64,000 bases of DNA from Rhabdophis nuchalis (Eukaryota > Chordata > Lepidosauria > Squamata > Natricidae): NCBI GenBank assembly GCA_039707465.1, contig CM077644.1, positions 200,853,962 through 200,917,961 of the forward strand. The letters run 5' to 3'. Under the pieces are notes generated by a model that was not told the DNA's origin, did not search any database, and saw nothing but the letters and a program-made list of their open reading frames with translations. Shown in pieces: positions 11,541 through 23,679 of this stretch (within the stretch, counting starts at the first letter, position 1; each line of letters starts with the position of its first letter). The position numbers and the translations under genes were made by a program.

Positions 11541-12889
11541 ATCGTTGTCTGGATTTTTACAGCTGAGATCTAGTATCCTTATGTTACCTATATCAGCTTT
11601 TGCATTAGATGTGCTTAATAAATGACAAAGAATAATTGCAAAATTTACATTTTAACATCTAAATACATTTTTTCCTCTCCTTCCTAGAGTATTCAAAGTC
11701 TGTACTGCCCTATCCCCTCATCCCCATTGCCCTTGTCCCTGGAGCTTTTCCTTAGGTTGTTTACAGACAAGCTCTCTGAGAAAAGGCTCTCTTTTGCAAA
11801 CAGTCAGAAGTCATTATTGGATCAGAGATGAACAATATATATGTTCTTGATAGGTTGCAATCTAAGGATGCACTTTAGGCTAAAACTGGTCTAATAAAAC
11901 CCTCTAACATTCTGACACTTCAACAGATGTTCATTTCATCAACAAGAAAAGCTTTGTATGTTTTTGGCAGTTTATGCTAGATACTCCACTCCCACTTGCT
12001 ATTTGGAGTGTGTAGGGAGCGCTGAGAGCTTTCTTGTACTTCCTTTGTTTAATTCAAGGACAGCAAAGCTAATTTATGGCCCCCCTTTAAAAATTTTTTT
12101 ATCTTTATTGGCCACTCCATGAGGATAGCATAAAATGGAGAGTAATTTGTTTCTAGGCAATAGTAACAACAGCAAGTGCCTGGACTGATAGGGTTGAGTG
12201 CTATGATGAGGCATTTAACGATCTCTAGTGATCATCATGAATAAAGTCCATTTAAAGCTAAAGCAAACATTACCGTCCACTGCAATCTTGTGCCTAACAA
12301 TGTACACACAAATCAGCAGACATCTGGTGTGACATATTGCTGGACAGTAGTCATAACAGAAGATGAATATAAGGAGAAACCACACAACTGTCTCATTCCT
12401 TTCTGTGATAGGAGATTATCTGTAACTGCATACAAATTATTATTATTTTCATGAAAACTAATCAGCAAATGTATAGGTGTACCTATAAAAGTCTCTGGGT
12501 TTTTGACAAACCCTTTCAGTTCACACTCAGAAGGCTAAGAGCTAAGTTCCAGATTTTGTTGACAGGATGAACGCTGTTATGTAACCTTCTATGTCCAAAG
12601 ATTCAGCTTGTACTGGGCCACATTTAAAAAGCCAAATGCTAAAACACTGAATGAAACCCAATTAACATTAGTCTTGCTAGCCAAGAAGAGATTGGATAGG
12701 CTGATGAGATGATAAATCTCAATGGCCAGCTTCCATCAAACCATTTGATATATATTGAATAGAAGCTGCAACATTGTATCATCCCAGAAGCACTAAGTCT
12801 TTGAAATTTCTGAATCCCTACAAAAGACTCTTGAGCAATTTGGTGTCATCTGATTTTATTTTTTGTTGTGTAATAATTTCTCTTCTTTC
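11541..12889. other. Intergenic DNA, no gene seen
   Basis: I see no coding exon, RNA gene or clear repeat terminus in this stretch. Confidence 0.6.
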
Positions 12890-13075
12890 AACAGTGTAAG
12901 TTCTAGTCCTACTTTAGGCATGAAAACTGACTGAGTGAATTTGGGTCAGTCACTCTCTCTCTCAACACACTCACCACACAGGATTCTTGTTGTGGAAAAA
13001 ATCAGAGGAGGAAAGAGTATCTAGGAATGTTTACCATCATGAGCTATTTATAAAAATAAATAATAAAAGTGGTGC
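12890..13075 (+). repeat. MIR/CORE-SINE-like repeat
   Basis: Starts with a degenerate B box (agttctagtccta), continues with gggtcagtcactctctctc and ends in gagctatttataaaaataa, which is the 3' end of this SINE-like family. It lies opposite to the copies at 3646, 19560 and 27357. Confidence 0.6.
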
Positions 13076-13217
13076 ATGCTTTGATTCTCATAGCACCTTT
13101 ACTGTTCAAAAATTGGCAGGAGAACAAGTCTACGTTGCCTATTTCTGAGGTATTGTACTTTTTTTGCCTTTTTAAGAAAAAGATCAAAAATAAGAAGCAA
13201 CAACAATAAAAATACTT

Positions 13218-13238
13218 CACACACACACACACACACAG
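13218..13238. repeat. (AC)n microsatellite
   Basis: Short CA dinucleotide run. Confidence 0.85.
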
Positions 13239-13559
13239 CACATTTGGCAGCACATCTTGCCATAGCAACTAATATAGGATTAAAAATTCATTTACAACTG
13301 TACGTAATACTGTATAACATATACAATACAAGATTACATAAGTAAAATTTTCTACATTAATCTAAGTGTGTAAACAACTTGTTAATAAGTCACAGTCAGC
13401 ATCAAATCTTCAATCCACTGAGTGATTGTGAAAATTCATTGATCTTTCCAGTATTGAAAGACTCATACCTTAGCATTAAGAATGGCAGAAAGAACCAGTT
13501 GTCTAGTGTCAATTTCCATGTAATGCATAAGTAGTTTCAAAGAATAAATTCATCTAATA

Positions 13560-14235
13560 ATACAAAGCCAAAAGTCTACTGAGCAGTAGTGCTAACTACC
13601 CTGATGTATGCCAGTGAGATTTGGACATTATACAGGAGGCACGCTGGGCAACTGAACCACTTCCACATGACCTGCCTCCATAGAATACTGAGAATCCGGT
13701 GGCAGGACAAGATGCCAGACACAGAAGTCCTCTTCAGAGTAGGCCTGCCATCAGTTTACACCCTGCTGATGAAAGCCCAGACATGTTGGGTAGGCCATGT
13801 TGCAAGGATGCCAGACCATCACATCCCTAAACAACTCCTCCATGGTGAGCTGTGTCAAGGAAAGCGATCACACAGGGGACAAAGGAGGTGATACAAAGAC
13901 ATGTTGAAAGCCTCCTTCAAGTCCCTGGAAATTGACCTCCTGGGAAACCCTAGCACAAGATCGTTCAACATGGCACACACTAATCCACCAAGGCTGCCAG
14001 ACATCTGAGGACAGAAGAACAAACTTAGCACAAGACAAGGAGCACTTTGCAAAGCCAGAGCTGCTAATGGTGGGCAACAATGGTGCCCACACATGTCCAC
14101 CCATGTGGCAGAACATTTCATGCCCATATAGGCCTTACTAGCCACCTGCAAACACATTGTGGACAGCCCACAACCTGTTAGATGTCAAGATCCTCTTCGA
14201 ACCAGATGGACAATCATCATCATCATCTAATAATA
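13560..14235 (+). pseudogene. Non-LTR retrotransposon RT C-terminal fragment
   Basis: A 100-codon open frame (13589-13891) reads LMYASEIWTLYRRHAGQLNH, then RILRIRWQDKMPDTEVL and WVGHVARMPDHHIPKQLLHG. This is the segment following the reverse transcriptase in a widespread vertebrate LINE group, where the pattern YGSE-W followed by RRILGI-WQDK and LGH-RM is conserved. Downstream frames are shifted. The element ends in an (ATC)n/(AAT)n tail at about 14220-14235. The clade (RTE-like versus other) cannot be decided here. Dead copy. Confidence 0.7.
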
Positions 14236-14713
14236 ATATTAAATCTTGTTTCAAACTAGTATACATCATTACTTTTTTCTAAAATACTGTAACTAGGATT
14301 CTCCAACAAAATGATTTATTCATTTCTTCTTTACAAGTGCAATGGCTTTCAAAATGTGCCAAATACTATTTTTGTTGATACTCTGAGATGTTTACAATAC
14401 TGGCATTAAGAGTTTTCCATAGTTCAGACAAAACATGGAGTTCCAATCTTAATTCTATTTCTATTAACAATTAAAATGTGCGTATAAAAATGATAGGGTT
14501 TTTAAAGAATTGTGAGGAATTACATCTTAGAGGATTTAGTGATCACTTCTAATAATGCAGGTAGTACTGAAGCTGAAAATGCCAATGCTACAAAGGAAGA
14601 TGTTAATAAATGTTGCAGCTGTTGCTGTAATGAATAATTACATATTTTTCAAAGATATTTTCAAAATTGAAGAATCTTACAGAAATACAGTCCTGCATTT
14701 TAAAAAGTTTTTT

Positions 14714-14881
<168 letters not shown>

Positions 14882-15802
14882 GATAGTGTGATCAGTTAAA
14901 GCTTTGTCAATAAAAAGCATTCATAAACAGCTTTGCAAACTCTTAATTAAAAATGTTTGAGAGATACAAATGTATATAAATGAACCACATTAAAATAAGC
15001 TGCAGTGAAAGTATGTCCAAGACATTTTGTCAACCAAGATCTAGCAAGAAATTATTTCCTTGACTACACAAGTCAAGGATAGATAATTTTCAAAATGTGG
15101 TCACTCAGGCCAAATATTTCCACAGGGACCTCTCTGCCTTCTAAGCAATAAAATATCACATAAGTAACTAATTTTTAGCTACCCACCCCATTCTTTCATA
15201 CATTGGAGATAATCGTACAAACTACTTTTATCTAAGATAAACAGTATTGGTACTGATGGCATTCATTCTTTTTCTTTTCAGGACACAAATGTTGTTACAA
15301 TTTTATAAAAAGGTGAAACTAACTGATGAATGTATTGGTTTGGGCTTGTGACTGGAGCAGCTGTTGGGAGGAAAGTATGACGCTTTATAGCTTGTTACAT
15401 TGCATTATCTTTATCCTTGTGGGCACTTTAACCAGTCCTGATGAACAGAAAATGTGACTGCATGTAAGAGGACCACCTTCTGCTTTATGTTCTTGTTTTG
15501 CTAAACAACAACAAAAGAGAAAGCATAATTTAACTTTCCTGGTGCCATAAAGCTTTGCAACCCACTCAAAGTTTTTGAAACTGAACTGCAAAAAAAATGT
15601 GTATATGATAGAAGGTATTATATGTATTTATTTATTTGATATTGATGATAATTCAGGAAGATTGCATTTATATACTCAGAAAAAATTTCTACAGACACAT
15701 TCCCAAGCAATTTGAAAATCAGTAAGAAATCATCAATAGATGCCTTCCAGATTTCTCGGAAGGAAAAACGTGGTGTGTGTGCCTGTGCATGTGCGCATGT
15801 AT
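14882..15802. other. Intergenic DNA, no gene seen
   Basis: No supportable gene or named repeat. Confidence 0.6.
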
Positions 15803-16039
15803 CAGTGGTGGTATTCTGCTGGTTTTTACCATTCACCTGAACTTCCCGAAGTCGTAGTAGCAGCTACTGGAGGCTCCACCCACCTGCCCCAATGTAATGT
15901 GCGACCTTCTGTGCATGCGGAGAAGGTGGTGCACATGCGGAAAAGGTGGTGCGCATGCACAGAAGGTGGCATGTGCGAGTGTAGCTAGCACGCATGTGAG
16001 CATGCTAAGATTTGCAAAAGTAAATGAATCCCACCACTG
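15803..16039. mobile_element. hAT-like MITE with CAGTGGTGG termini
   Basis: Left terminus CAGTGGTGGTATTC and right terminus GAATCCCACCACTG match in 13 of 14 bases as inverted repeats. The interior contains tandem gcgcatgcacagaaggtgg-like repeats and no coding frame. The CAGTGGTGG termini and size fit non-autonomous hAT elements. I do not see a convincing 8-bp target duplication. Confidence 0.6.
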
Positions 16040-16659
16040 GTGTGCGTGCATTTTAAATAAAGACTTTGATATTTGAGTAATATTGCTTCATTTAATACTG
16101 GTTAAATACCCAAAACTGAATGAAAAGTACATATTTACTTTGATGTGAAAATCAAGTGGGCTATTGTGAATTTAGAGCTAGATTGTCACCTAATCCAGTT
16201 ACTTTAAATGGTTTTTTCAAAACAGATAATGTTTTCCCTGTTGCTAAAGGAAAATTGTAGAATTTCACAAGTTTTTTTTAAATGTATTTGCTTCTCAAAG
16301 GATGCGTAGGTTCTCTGTTAAAGACTGAAGAAAAAAATAGGAAATAAGGTTATATTTCTATGAAATAATTATAACAATTACTATGTCAGGCCTGCAGCCA
16401 GGTTCCTTTTGGGATCTTTGGCCTGCCACACTTCTATCTATTATGCCCGTTTCTATAGTGGGGAAATGGGAAGGGGATAGAAAGGAGTAGGATGGGATGT
16501 AACCAAAATAAAATTCCTTTTAGATTGCCAAGGTCATCCTTTGTCTTGGTACCTCTGCACCTGACCAGAACTGGATAGGTGGAACTGCCAACATGGCAGT
16601 GGAAGATTGAACCATGTGATGAACTTGGGGGGGGGGGGGCAAGATCTTGAACTTTCAAC

Positions 16660-17116
16660 TGGGTAGGGACTATCTTCCCCCTCACTGGCCCACAAATTGT
16701 GCAATAGAATTTAAACCTGGGGCTACCTTACTAAAGCTGAAAATGTACTCCATGACTCCCATGACTCCCAAGGAGATGGTTGAATTGAGGAAGTACATCA
16801 ACATCAATTTGAAGCAGGGCTTTATTGAACCAGCAAAATCAAAAGTAGTGATCCCAGTGCTCTTCAGAGAAAAGAAAGATGGTGAGGATTTGTCTCTATA
16901 TTGATCTGCTGGCTTTGAACATGGTATACATGAAGAACACCTATCCCCTCCTCCTCATGAAAGATATGTTGAACAACTTGGCTAAAGGCAAGGTGTTCAC
17001 CAAGCTGGACTTGGGAGAGGCATATTACCACACACATCTCCCTCCCCAGAGAGGGAGATGAGTGGAAGACCGCTTTTAACTGCCCCCTTGGCAGCTTTCA
17101 ACTCAAAGTCATGCCA
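16660..17116 (+). pseudogene. Ty3/gypsy reverse transcriptase fragment
   Basis: Frames covering 16662-17116 read [65 protein letters not shown] and [18 protein letters not shown]. This is the N-terminal half of a gypsy RT, with the LDL--AY motif of the active-site region. It is frameshifted near 16885 and again near 17045. The catalytic YxDD part is missing because the sequence switches to a LINE at about 17117. It is therefore non-functional. Confidence 0.8.
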
Positions 17117-18085
17117 AAGTCACGCTGATGACACTCAGCTGTACATATCCACCCCAGACCACCCCAACGATGCCGCCGAGGTGTTGTCCCGGTGTTTGGA
17201 GGCCATACGGATCTGGATGGGTAGTAACAAACTCAAGCTCAACCCGTCCAAGACTGAGTGGCTGTGGTTTCCGGCACCCCGGTTCAGCCAGCTAATTCCA
17301 ACTCTGGCCATTGGGGGCGAAACACTGGCCCCCGTGGAGAGGGCATGCAATTTGGGTGTCCTCCTGGATTCCCGGCTGTCCATGGAGGACCATGTGGGAG
17401 CCGTGGCCAGGGGGGCGTTCCATCAGGTACGCCTGATGCGCCAATTGCGCCCCTTACTGGACCGGGCTGCCCTTCGCACAGTCACTCAAGCGCTTGTGAC
17501 ATCCCGGCTGAATTACTGTACATGGGGCTCCCCTTGAGGTGCGCTCGAAAGCTACAGCTAGTCCAGAATGCAGCCGCACGGGTGATTATGGGAGCCTCTA
17601 GATGCTCCCACATAACACCTCTCCTGCGCGAGCTGCTCTGGCTACCTATGGCCTTTCGGGTGCGCTTCAAGGTTCTGACGACCATCTTTAAAGTGCTCCA
17701 TGGCTCGGGACCTAGTTATATGCGAGACCATCTCCTGCCCCATACATCCCTTCATCCGATCCGCTCCCACAGAGAGGGCCTTCTCAGGGTGCCATCAGCC
17801 GTGCAATGCCAGTTGGTGACACCCAGGGGAAGGGCCTTCTCTGTGGCGGGCCCTACCCTTTGGAACGACTTACCCCCTGAACTACGTACCATCTCAGACC
17901 TCCGCCTCTTCCGCCAGTGTCTGAAGACACACCTTTTCCATCAAGCCGGCCTAGCGTAACCTCCTGCTGTGACTGCTCCTAGATAGTTTTAATTTGGGGG
18001 ATTTTAGTTGATTTTAGCACAGGGTTAGAATTTAATATATTTTTAAATTTTGTATTTTGTAATATTTGTTGTGTTTTTTAAATTT
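17117..18085 (+). pseudogene. CR1/L3-type LINE, RT C-terminal fragment
   Basis: Starts exactly at the RT catalytic motif ([16 protein letters not shown]) and continues through WMGSNKLKLNPSKTEWLWFP, LGVLLDSRLSMEDHV, LVTSRLNYC, LQLVQNAAARVIMGASRCSH and WNDLPPELRTISDLRLFRQC. It closely matches the copy at 38-40.9 kb. A frameshift separates the two open halves near 17520. The 3' UTR begins like the full copy but lacks its terminal gccgccctggg segment and A/T-rich tail. Confidence 0.85.
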
Positions 18086-18267
18086 CTGGGGCCTTTTGGA
18101 TGGACTTGTGAGTGTGGGGGCAGATCTTGAATTTTCAACTGGATGGGGAAAACCAGGAAGCTTTCAGATTCAGGTTTTCCCAGATGTGCCAACATGACTC
18201 TCTTAATAAATTGGAACTTTGAGCAATACTTTGCCTTGGACTCTGATTTAATTTTGGAACCCTGACA

Positions 18268-19559
18268 TACTACTTATTATAGTTAATCTATTATATAATT
18301 ATTTATTATAAATAAAAATATTTAGTATAGCAATCCCAAGAAAAATTGGAGAACTCAGAATGTAGCTCCACTGGTACATCCTAAAGATGGAGGAAAAGGA
18401 ATCAGGCCACTCAAAGCAGTCTTGTGACATCATAATGCATGCCTTTCCCCTTTTCAACGTGCCTACTCAGTGCAGAATTTGTAGCACAACCACACAATGT
18501 TTCTTTTGTCGATCTGATGATATCCACCTATCATAGTGTCCTAGGGAAACTAGCTCCCTTCCATGAGTGCATATGCAGCAGTCCTGCAGCTGATCACAAT
18601 GAATTTTTTTTTCTTTGAAGGTCCAGTCATAGCAACCACCTTTCTTGTATTCTCATTTTTATTTCTTTCCCACTTTCTTCCCACTTTTATCATCTTTCAT
18701 GAAGAACAAAGCTGCAAGAGGAAGGGCCAGCAGGCGGATCTTACACTGTTTTTATGCATTGTACTAGGCTTGCTAATTCTTAAAAGAGAAAAAAAAAGGT
18801 CTATATTTCTAGCAGAACATAGGACTTTTCCTCTGCTTTCTTTTTATTTATTTGTGCAGAACTACCGTATAGATAGAATGTGCATGCAAAACGAATCTTT
18901 TTTTAATTGTATATTCTGATTTGAACTCATATAATGAAAAAAAAAAACAGGAAAATAGTGAATAATTATATTTCCTCCCCATGCCCAAATGAAAATATAG
19001 ACATCAAAAAGTGAAACCATGATAAGATATTAAAACTCATTTATTCCTAACAATCTTCTTATAAAAAAATCTTTTTACTTCGGGAAACAAAATACCAAAT
19101 GGCAGCTTGCTCTGAAAACAATTTTAACTGAAGGACCATCAGTAAGTAAAAAGCACTTCATGCCCTAATAAGACTGAGATGGTCTGTCCTCAATCACAGA
19201 GAAAAATGTTTTTCATGCTCCATTAGAAGAGCGAGAAGTACTCACTGCAGAATTAATGAAGCAAAGATACTCCAAACTTAGGACTAAAGATTAATTATGT
19301 GCACAGCTATAGGTCATAAACAAAGGAATAGACCAGTCAACTTCATTTCAAAAGCAAGCAGAGATAAGTCTATCAAGCAATTCAAGAAAATCTTAGTTGA
19401 TAAATTGACTGACAATGAATAATAATTGAGAATTAAGCATAATAATGCAACTTACTTTGAATAAAAAGGAAACTTTAATAGTAGGCATCCTTAGCACAAC
19501 CTTTATTATTGAGAGCTTCTTCAGTAGATAAGTAGATTTTCAATGTATGCCTTCTTATG
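18268..19559. other. Intergenic DNA, no gene seen
   Basis: No supportable coding exon. The open stretch at 18563-18919 has low-complexity hydrophobic composition and no recognisable domain, so I do not call it. Confidence 0.55.
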
Positions 19560-19806
19560 TGGCAATATTTATATTATTTATTTGTATCCTATCTTCACTA
19601 TTTTTACAAATAATTGAAGGCAGGTAGCATATCCAACCTACTTTCCTTCTCCTATGTTTTCCACAATAACAATCCTGTGAGATAGATTGGGCTGAGATAG
19701 AGTAACTGGCCTAAAATGACCCGTGGCTGGCTTTCATGGCTAAGTTGGAATTTGAACTCAAGATCTCCCACTTTCTCATCTGGTGCTTTAATCACTGGAC
19801 CAAATT
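19560..19806 (-). repeat. MIR/CORE-SINE-like repeat
   Basis: Contains caatcctgtgagatagattg, gggctgagatagagtaactg and a terminal ggaccaaattgg preceded by a degenerate reversed B box. Same family as 3646, 12890 and 27357. Confidence 0.6.
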
Positions 19807-20882
19807 GGTTCCTTTGTATAAATACGGAAGGACAATTACATGTTATGTGGAAATATATGTTGGAGCAAAAATGTAAGGGTTTGCAACGTAAGAAAATATA
19901 CTTTTACAAGAGACTCCAAGACTAATGAAAATTCAGCCAGGGCTACCATATTGATGCAACCTCACTAAAACCTGTACTTTTGCATGAAACTTCAAGATGC
20001 TTTGAAATAATATGATCTAAGATGAAGCACATCACTTTTACTAGGCTAAATTCTAAAAATAGATTAAGATTGAGGCTTACATTTTAGTAAACACACGGCA
20101 TAGATCTTGCAATTAAGAGAAATACAGGTGGCACAAGGCAATCAAAAAAGACATGAAGGGAGTTTTAAATCCCTTCAGTTGGAAAATGTTCAGCACCCAA
20201 ATAAACATTTGCAGCCTTAATTACTGTCACTTATTCATTTACCTTATATAGTACATGTATAATTAGTGTTTAACAGCTTTTCATGTAAAGAAATCACAGC
20301 ATGCAGAAAGGGTGAGACGCAAGAGAAAAAAGGCATTTCCTTGCCCAAACACCCACCTGGCTGGCGGTTTAATTGTTTGATGAGTGGCAGTGACAGTAGG
20401 ACATCCACAAATTCACAAGTTCAGGATAGTTTGCCATACCCGCTATTTTCTAATCACAATTCAGAAAGTGATTTCCTTAGTACTCAATAGTCCACAGAAA
20501 TAAACAGAGAGAGAAGATGCTAGGAAAGGATGTCCTGATGATGAAAAAAACTCTGCAGTTGTTTTGTTGACATCTGTGGCAAAGGCTTCATTTCTGACAG
20601 CATACATCATAAACTAGCACTTTGGATTTATTATCACAGAAGATATATTTGGTAGACATTGATCTCAACCTTCCTCTTTCGGCTATGTATTCAAGGAGGA
20701 CAGTGATTAACATTTATATACATTTATATGTTAGGGTGCAGGTATATTCATATGTACTGTATGTATGTATGTAGCATATCTTATGTGTGTTATGTATGTG
20801 TATCCATTTTTAGAGCAGACAACAGAATTTCATTTTTAATGTGTGCCAGAGTGGCCACAGAAAAAAATTGACAATAAAGCTT

Positions 20883-21003
20883 GCCTTGCCCTGCCCTGCC
20901 CTGCCCTGCCCTGCCCTGCCCTGCCCTGCCCTGCCCTGCCCTGCCCTGCCCTGCCCTACTTTACCTTACCTTACCTTACCTTACTTTACTTTACTTTACC
21001 TTT
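20883..21003. repeat. (CTGCC)n followed by (CTTAC)n and (CTTTA)n pentanucleotide array
   Basis: About 15 perfect CTGCC units grade into CTTAC and then CTTTA units, apparently by single-base drift inside one array. Confidence 0.95.
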
Positions 21004-21492
21004 TAGGTGCTGTATACAGCTATGGATATCAATGGAAAGAAATCAGTATCTATTGAGATAAATCTGATGCAGGTTGTCCTTGACTTATGATCATTCATTT
21101 AGTGACTGTTTGAACTTATAATGGCACTGAAAAATGTGGCTATGACCATTTTGCAGCACTCTATGGTCATGGGATCAAAATTTATATGCTTGGCAACTGG
21201 CATATACAGCATTTACAATGGTTGCAGTGTTCCAGGGTCATGTGATCATCTTTTGTGACCTTCTGACAAGCAAAGTCAATGGGGAAGCCATATTCACTTA
21301 ACAAACAAGCTACTAATTTAACAAGTGCAGTGATTCACTTAATAATTATAGCAAGAATGGTTGTAAAAAGTGGCAGAACTTGTTTAACAACAAAATTTGA
21401 GTTGTAAATCGAGAACTACCTGTATCAGATTTATCCCATTGGATAGTGATTTCTTTCCACTGATATTCACAGTTATTCCTATGACAAAAAGG
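21000..21492. mobile_element. Mariner-like MITE inside a longer inverted repeat
   Basis: The core element (21070-21422) has the ends CAGGTTGTCCTTGACTTA and the complementary TAAATCGAGAACTACCTG, and interior words shared with 47691 and 42328. Outside the core, inverted similarity continues for about 70 more bases on both sides (for example ggaaagaaatcagtatc on the left and gatagtgatttctttcc on the right). No coding frame. Confidence 0.65.
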
Positions 21493-21603
21493 AAAGTAAT
21501 TTCCCTATTCTTTTATCGTGTCCCAGACTGATTAGAACATAAAGCATCATCACCTCTCTCTTTCTCTTACTTTTATTCTGGAAATCATGTTGCTTTTTAT
21601 CTC

Positions 21604-21835
21604 AGGATAAGTAGCAGTAGCAATAGCACTTAGACTTATATACCACTTCACAGTGCTTTACAGTCCTCTCTAAGCAGTTTACAGAGTCAACATATTGCCC
21701 CCAACAATCTGGGTCCTCATTTTACTGACCTCAGAAGGTTGGAAGGCTGATCTGCCATTGCAGGCAGCCAGCAGTTAGCAGAAGTAGCCTGCAGTATTGC
21801 ACTCTAGCTACTGCACCACCGCAGTAACCTATAGT
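21604..21835 (-). repeat. Squamate interspersed SINE-like repeat
   Basis: Starts with agcagtagcaatagcactta, contains ttataccacttcacagtgct and gccccc-type text, and ends near ctactgcaccaccgcag. This arrangement is a common dispersed repeat in squamate DNA. I cannot name its family from the sequence alone. Confidence 0.45.
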
Positions 21836-23400
21836 TTGGTATTGATATTTTCCAATACGAACGATCAATGCAGAAGACAACAATGTTGGACAAACCAGGA
21901 AGAAACCTTCATCGTGAGCCTGAGAAGAAGGAATCAGCTGAGAGCCACATTCAAGCAAAGGAGAAACAGTCTATAATCTGAACTAAATAGTGAAGTTTAT
22001 CACCATGTAACTCTGGAAACCATAGTTTGGGATCTGTGGAATTGAATTTTGGTACTCTAAGGATGATTGTGACTAAAGCCAACAAAGAATTTGAACTTCC
22101 TGTCCCAGATCTGGCATTTTGATCTAAATGCCTGGTTCAGAATCACTTTAGTATACGCAACTGCAAAATTTATTACATTCCAATAATGTTATATGCTAGA
22201 AATTTCAGGAGACCCAAGTTTGAACAGCAGAAACTAGTCCTTAAAAAAATATTCCCCAAAAACAGATACTAAATCAAACAGGTCTGCCTTTTTCCTTGTC
22301 TGTAAATCATGAATCTCCCTTTCATAATTTTGTGGATAAATAGTATCAAGTCAGCTACCAATGAAAAGTTTTTCAAACTTTCAGAATCACAATTGATACT
22401 AGACAGAGACACACAGAGAGAAAGGCTGCTAAATTATAGTGCCCAGCATATCTTACCATGGCTGGCCTCACATAGATTTCTGAGAGCTAAAGTTTGACAG
22501 CAGCAGGAAAGTTACAGATTTAATGCCTATTAGAGAAAAAGGTCATGAACATGAGAATCCACTAGGCAATTTGGGCCTAATTACAATAAGGTAAAATCAA
22601 GCAAATGCTATAATTTACGTGCTTTTGTCAAACAAATGACAGTGTTACATAATTGTATGAATGTGATCATGTTTGAATCATCAGAGTTTGTTGAAGATGC
22701 CACTAGTCACAAATAATTAATATAAAACATACCTGATTTCTCTGTACAATGTTGTGCTTCCACACTTTTGGGTTAACTATTGCTTCTTTAATCCTGTATT
22801 TCTTCAAGAAAATGAATATCTTTGAATATTTCCGCAACTACACATTTTCTCATTGTTTCATTACCCCAATTTTAGTTATATATATCATAAAACCTTGCCC
22901 TTAAAAATAGATTAGTTATAGTTGCTCAACAAATGGATCTTCTGTTAATACACAACTGGAATATGCTGACAACTGTCCTGATCCACAGAGATATATTCTA
23001 GGTCACTGCTTTGAACTTTATTCTACATATCTGTATCACCAAGCTCACTCAGTGGATCAAACACTGATAAGCACTAGAAATGCAGCATGAGAGAGAGATT
23101 GTAGGAAGCAGAAGTACTGAAATCTTTGTTGCCATGACAACAAACTCCTAATTCCATTTCCAAAGGGAAACCATTTCCTAGATGAAAAAAACAAAACAAA
23201 ACAAAGCAAAATCCCTGCATCTCCAAACAAAATTGCAGACATTTTTGGGGATCAATGGACCTCAAGACGGAAACTACAGACATCCACAAAAATTACATTT
23301 TAAGATTATATGTATGTATGTATATTATCTATGTAAATAAAAATGTAACAAGAGTTTGTTCAAAACCGCTAATCTCCAAAAGTACTATAGAGGAGTACTT
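21836..23400. other. Intergenic DNA, no gene seen
   Basis: No supportable gene or structured repeat. Confidence 0.55.
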
Positions 23401-23419
23401 CATCCATCTGAACGAGGCT

Positions 23420-23560
23420 ATAGAGGATAGAGAGAGGGAGGGAGAAATGCAGTAGGTAGGTAGGTAGGTGGATAGAGAGAGGAAGAAATACAGTAGGTAG
23501 GTAGGTAGAGGGATAGAGAGGGAAAGGGAGAAATACAGTAGGTAGATAGGTTGGGGGTTA
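23420..23560. repeat. Dispersed minisatellite (aaatacagtaggtaggtag type)
   Basis: Three to four imperfect units of gaaatacagtaggtaggtag plus gatagagagagg. The same composite motif is present at 56770-57040 and, reverse complemented, at 62385-62610, where it lies inside CCGTATTT-ended transposons. Confidence 0.8.
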
Positions 23561-23679
23561 TACGGTGGTTGTGTGTACGTGTTAGTGTGTGCAGGTGTAG
23601 ATCTACACACAAATTGGTTGGCCATTTAACCAGACTGGGCCACAGCAACACGTGGCTGGGAACGGCTAGTATTACCATA

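Larger units (their letters stand above)
16384..18267 (+). mobile_element. LTR (Ty3/gypsy-type) element with TACTA target duplication and chimeric interior
   Basis: The element starts TGTCAGG and ends CCTGACA, the short inverted TG...CA termini of LTRs. It is flanked by the 5-bp target duplication TACTA at 16379-16383 and 18268-18272. The left part (to about 16670) and right part (from about 18085) look like one LTR of about 400 bases. Between them lie a gypsy reverse-transcriptase fragment and a CR1/L3 LINE fragment. A sequence of about 35 bases, containing agatcttgaa and tttcaactgg, occurs at both borders of the interior (near 16630-16672 and 18115-18149). No full gag-pol is present. Confidence 0.7.

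Noticed and set aside
16384..18267. Complete endogenous retrovirus
   Set aside because: No gag, protease, integrase or envelope reading is present. Only a broken RT fragment and about one LTR length of terminal sequence can be seen.
18563..18919. A 118-codon + strand ORF rich in Phe and Leu
   Set aside because: Low-complexity composition from T-rich DNA and no known domain.
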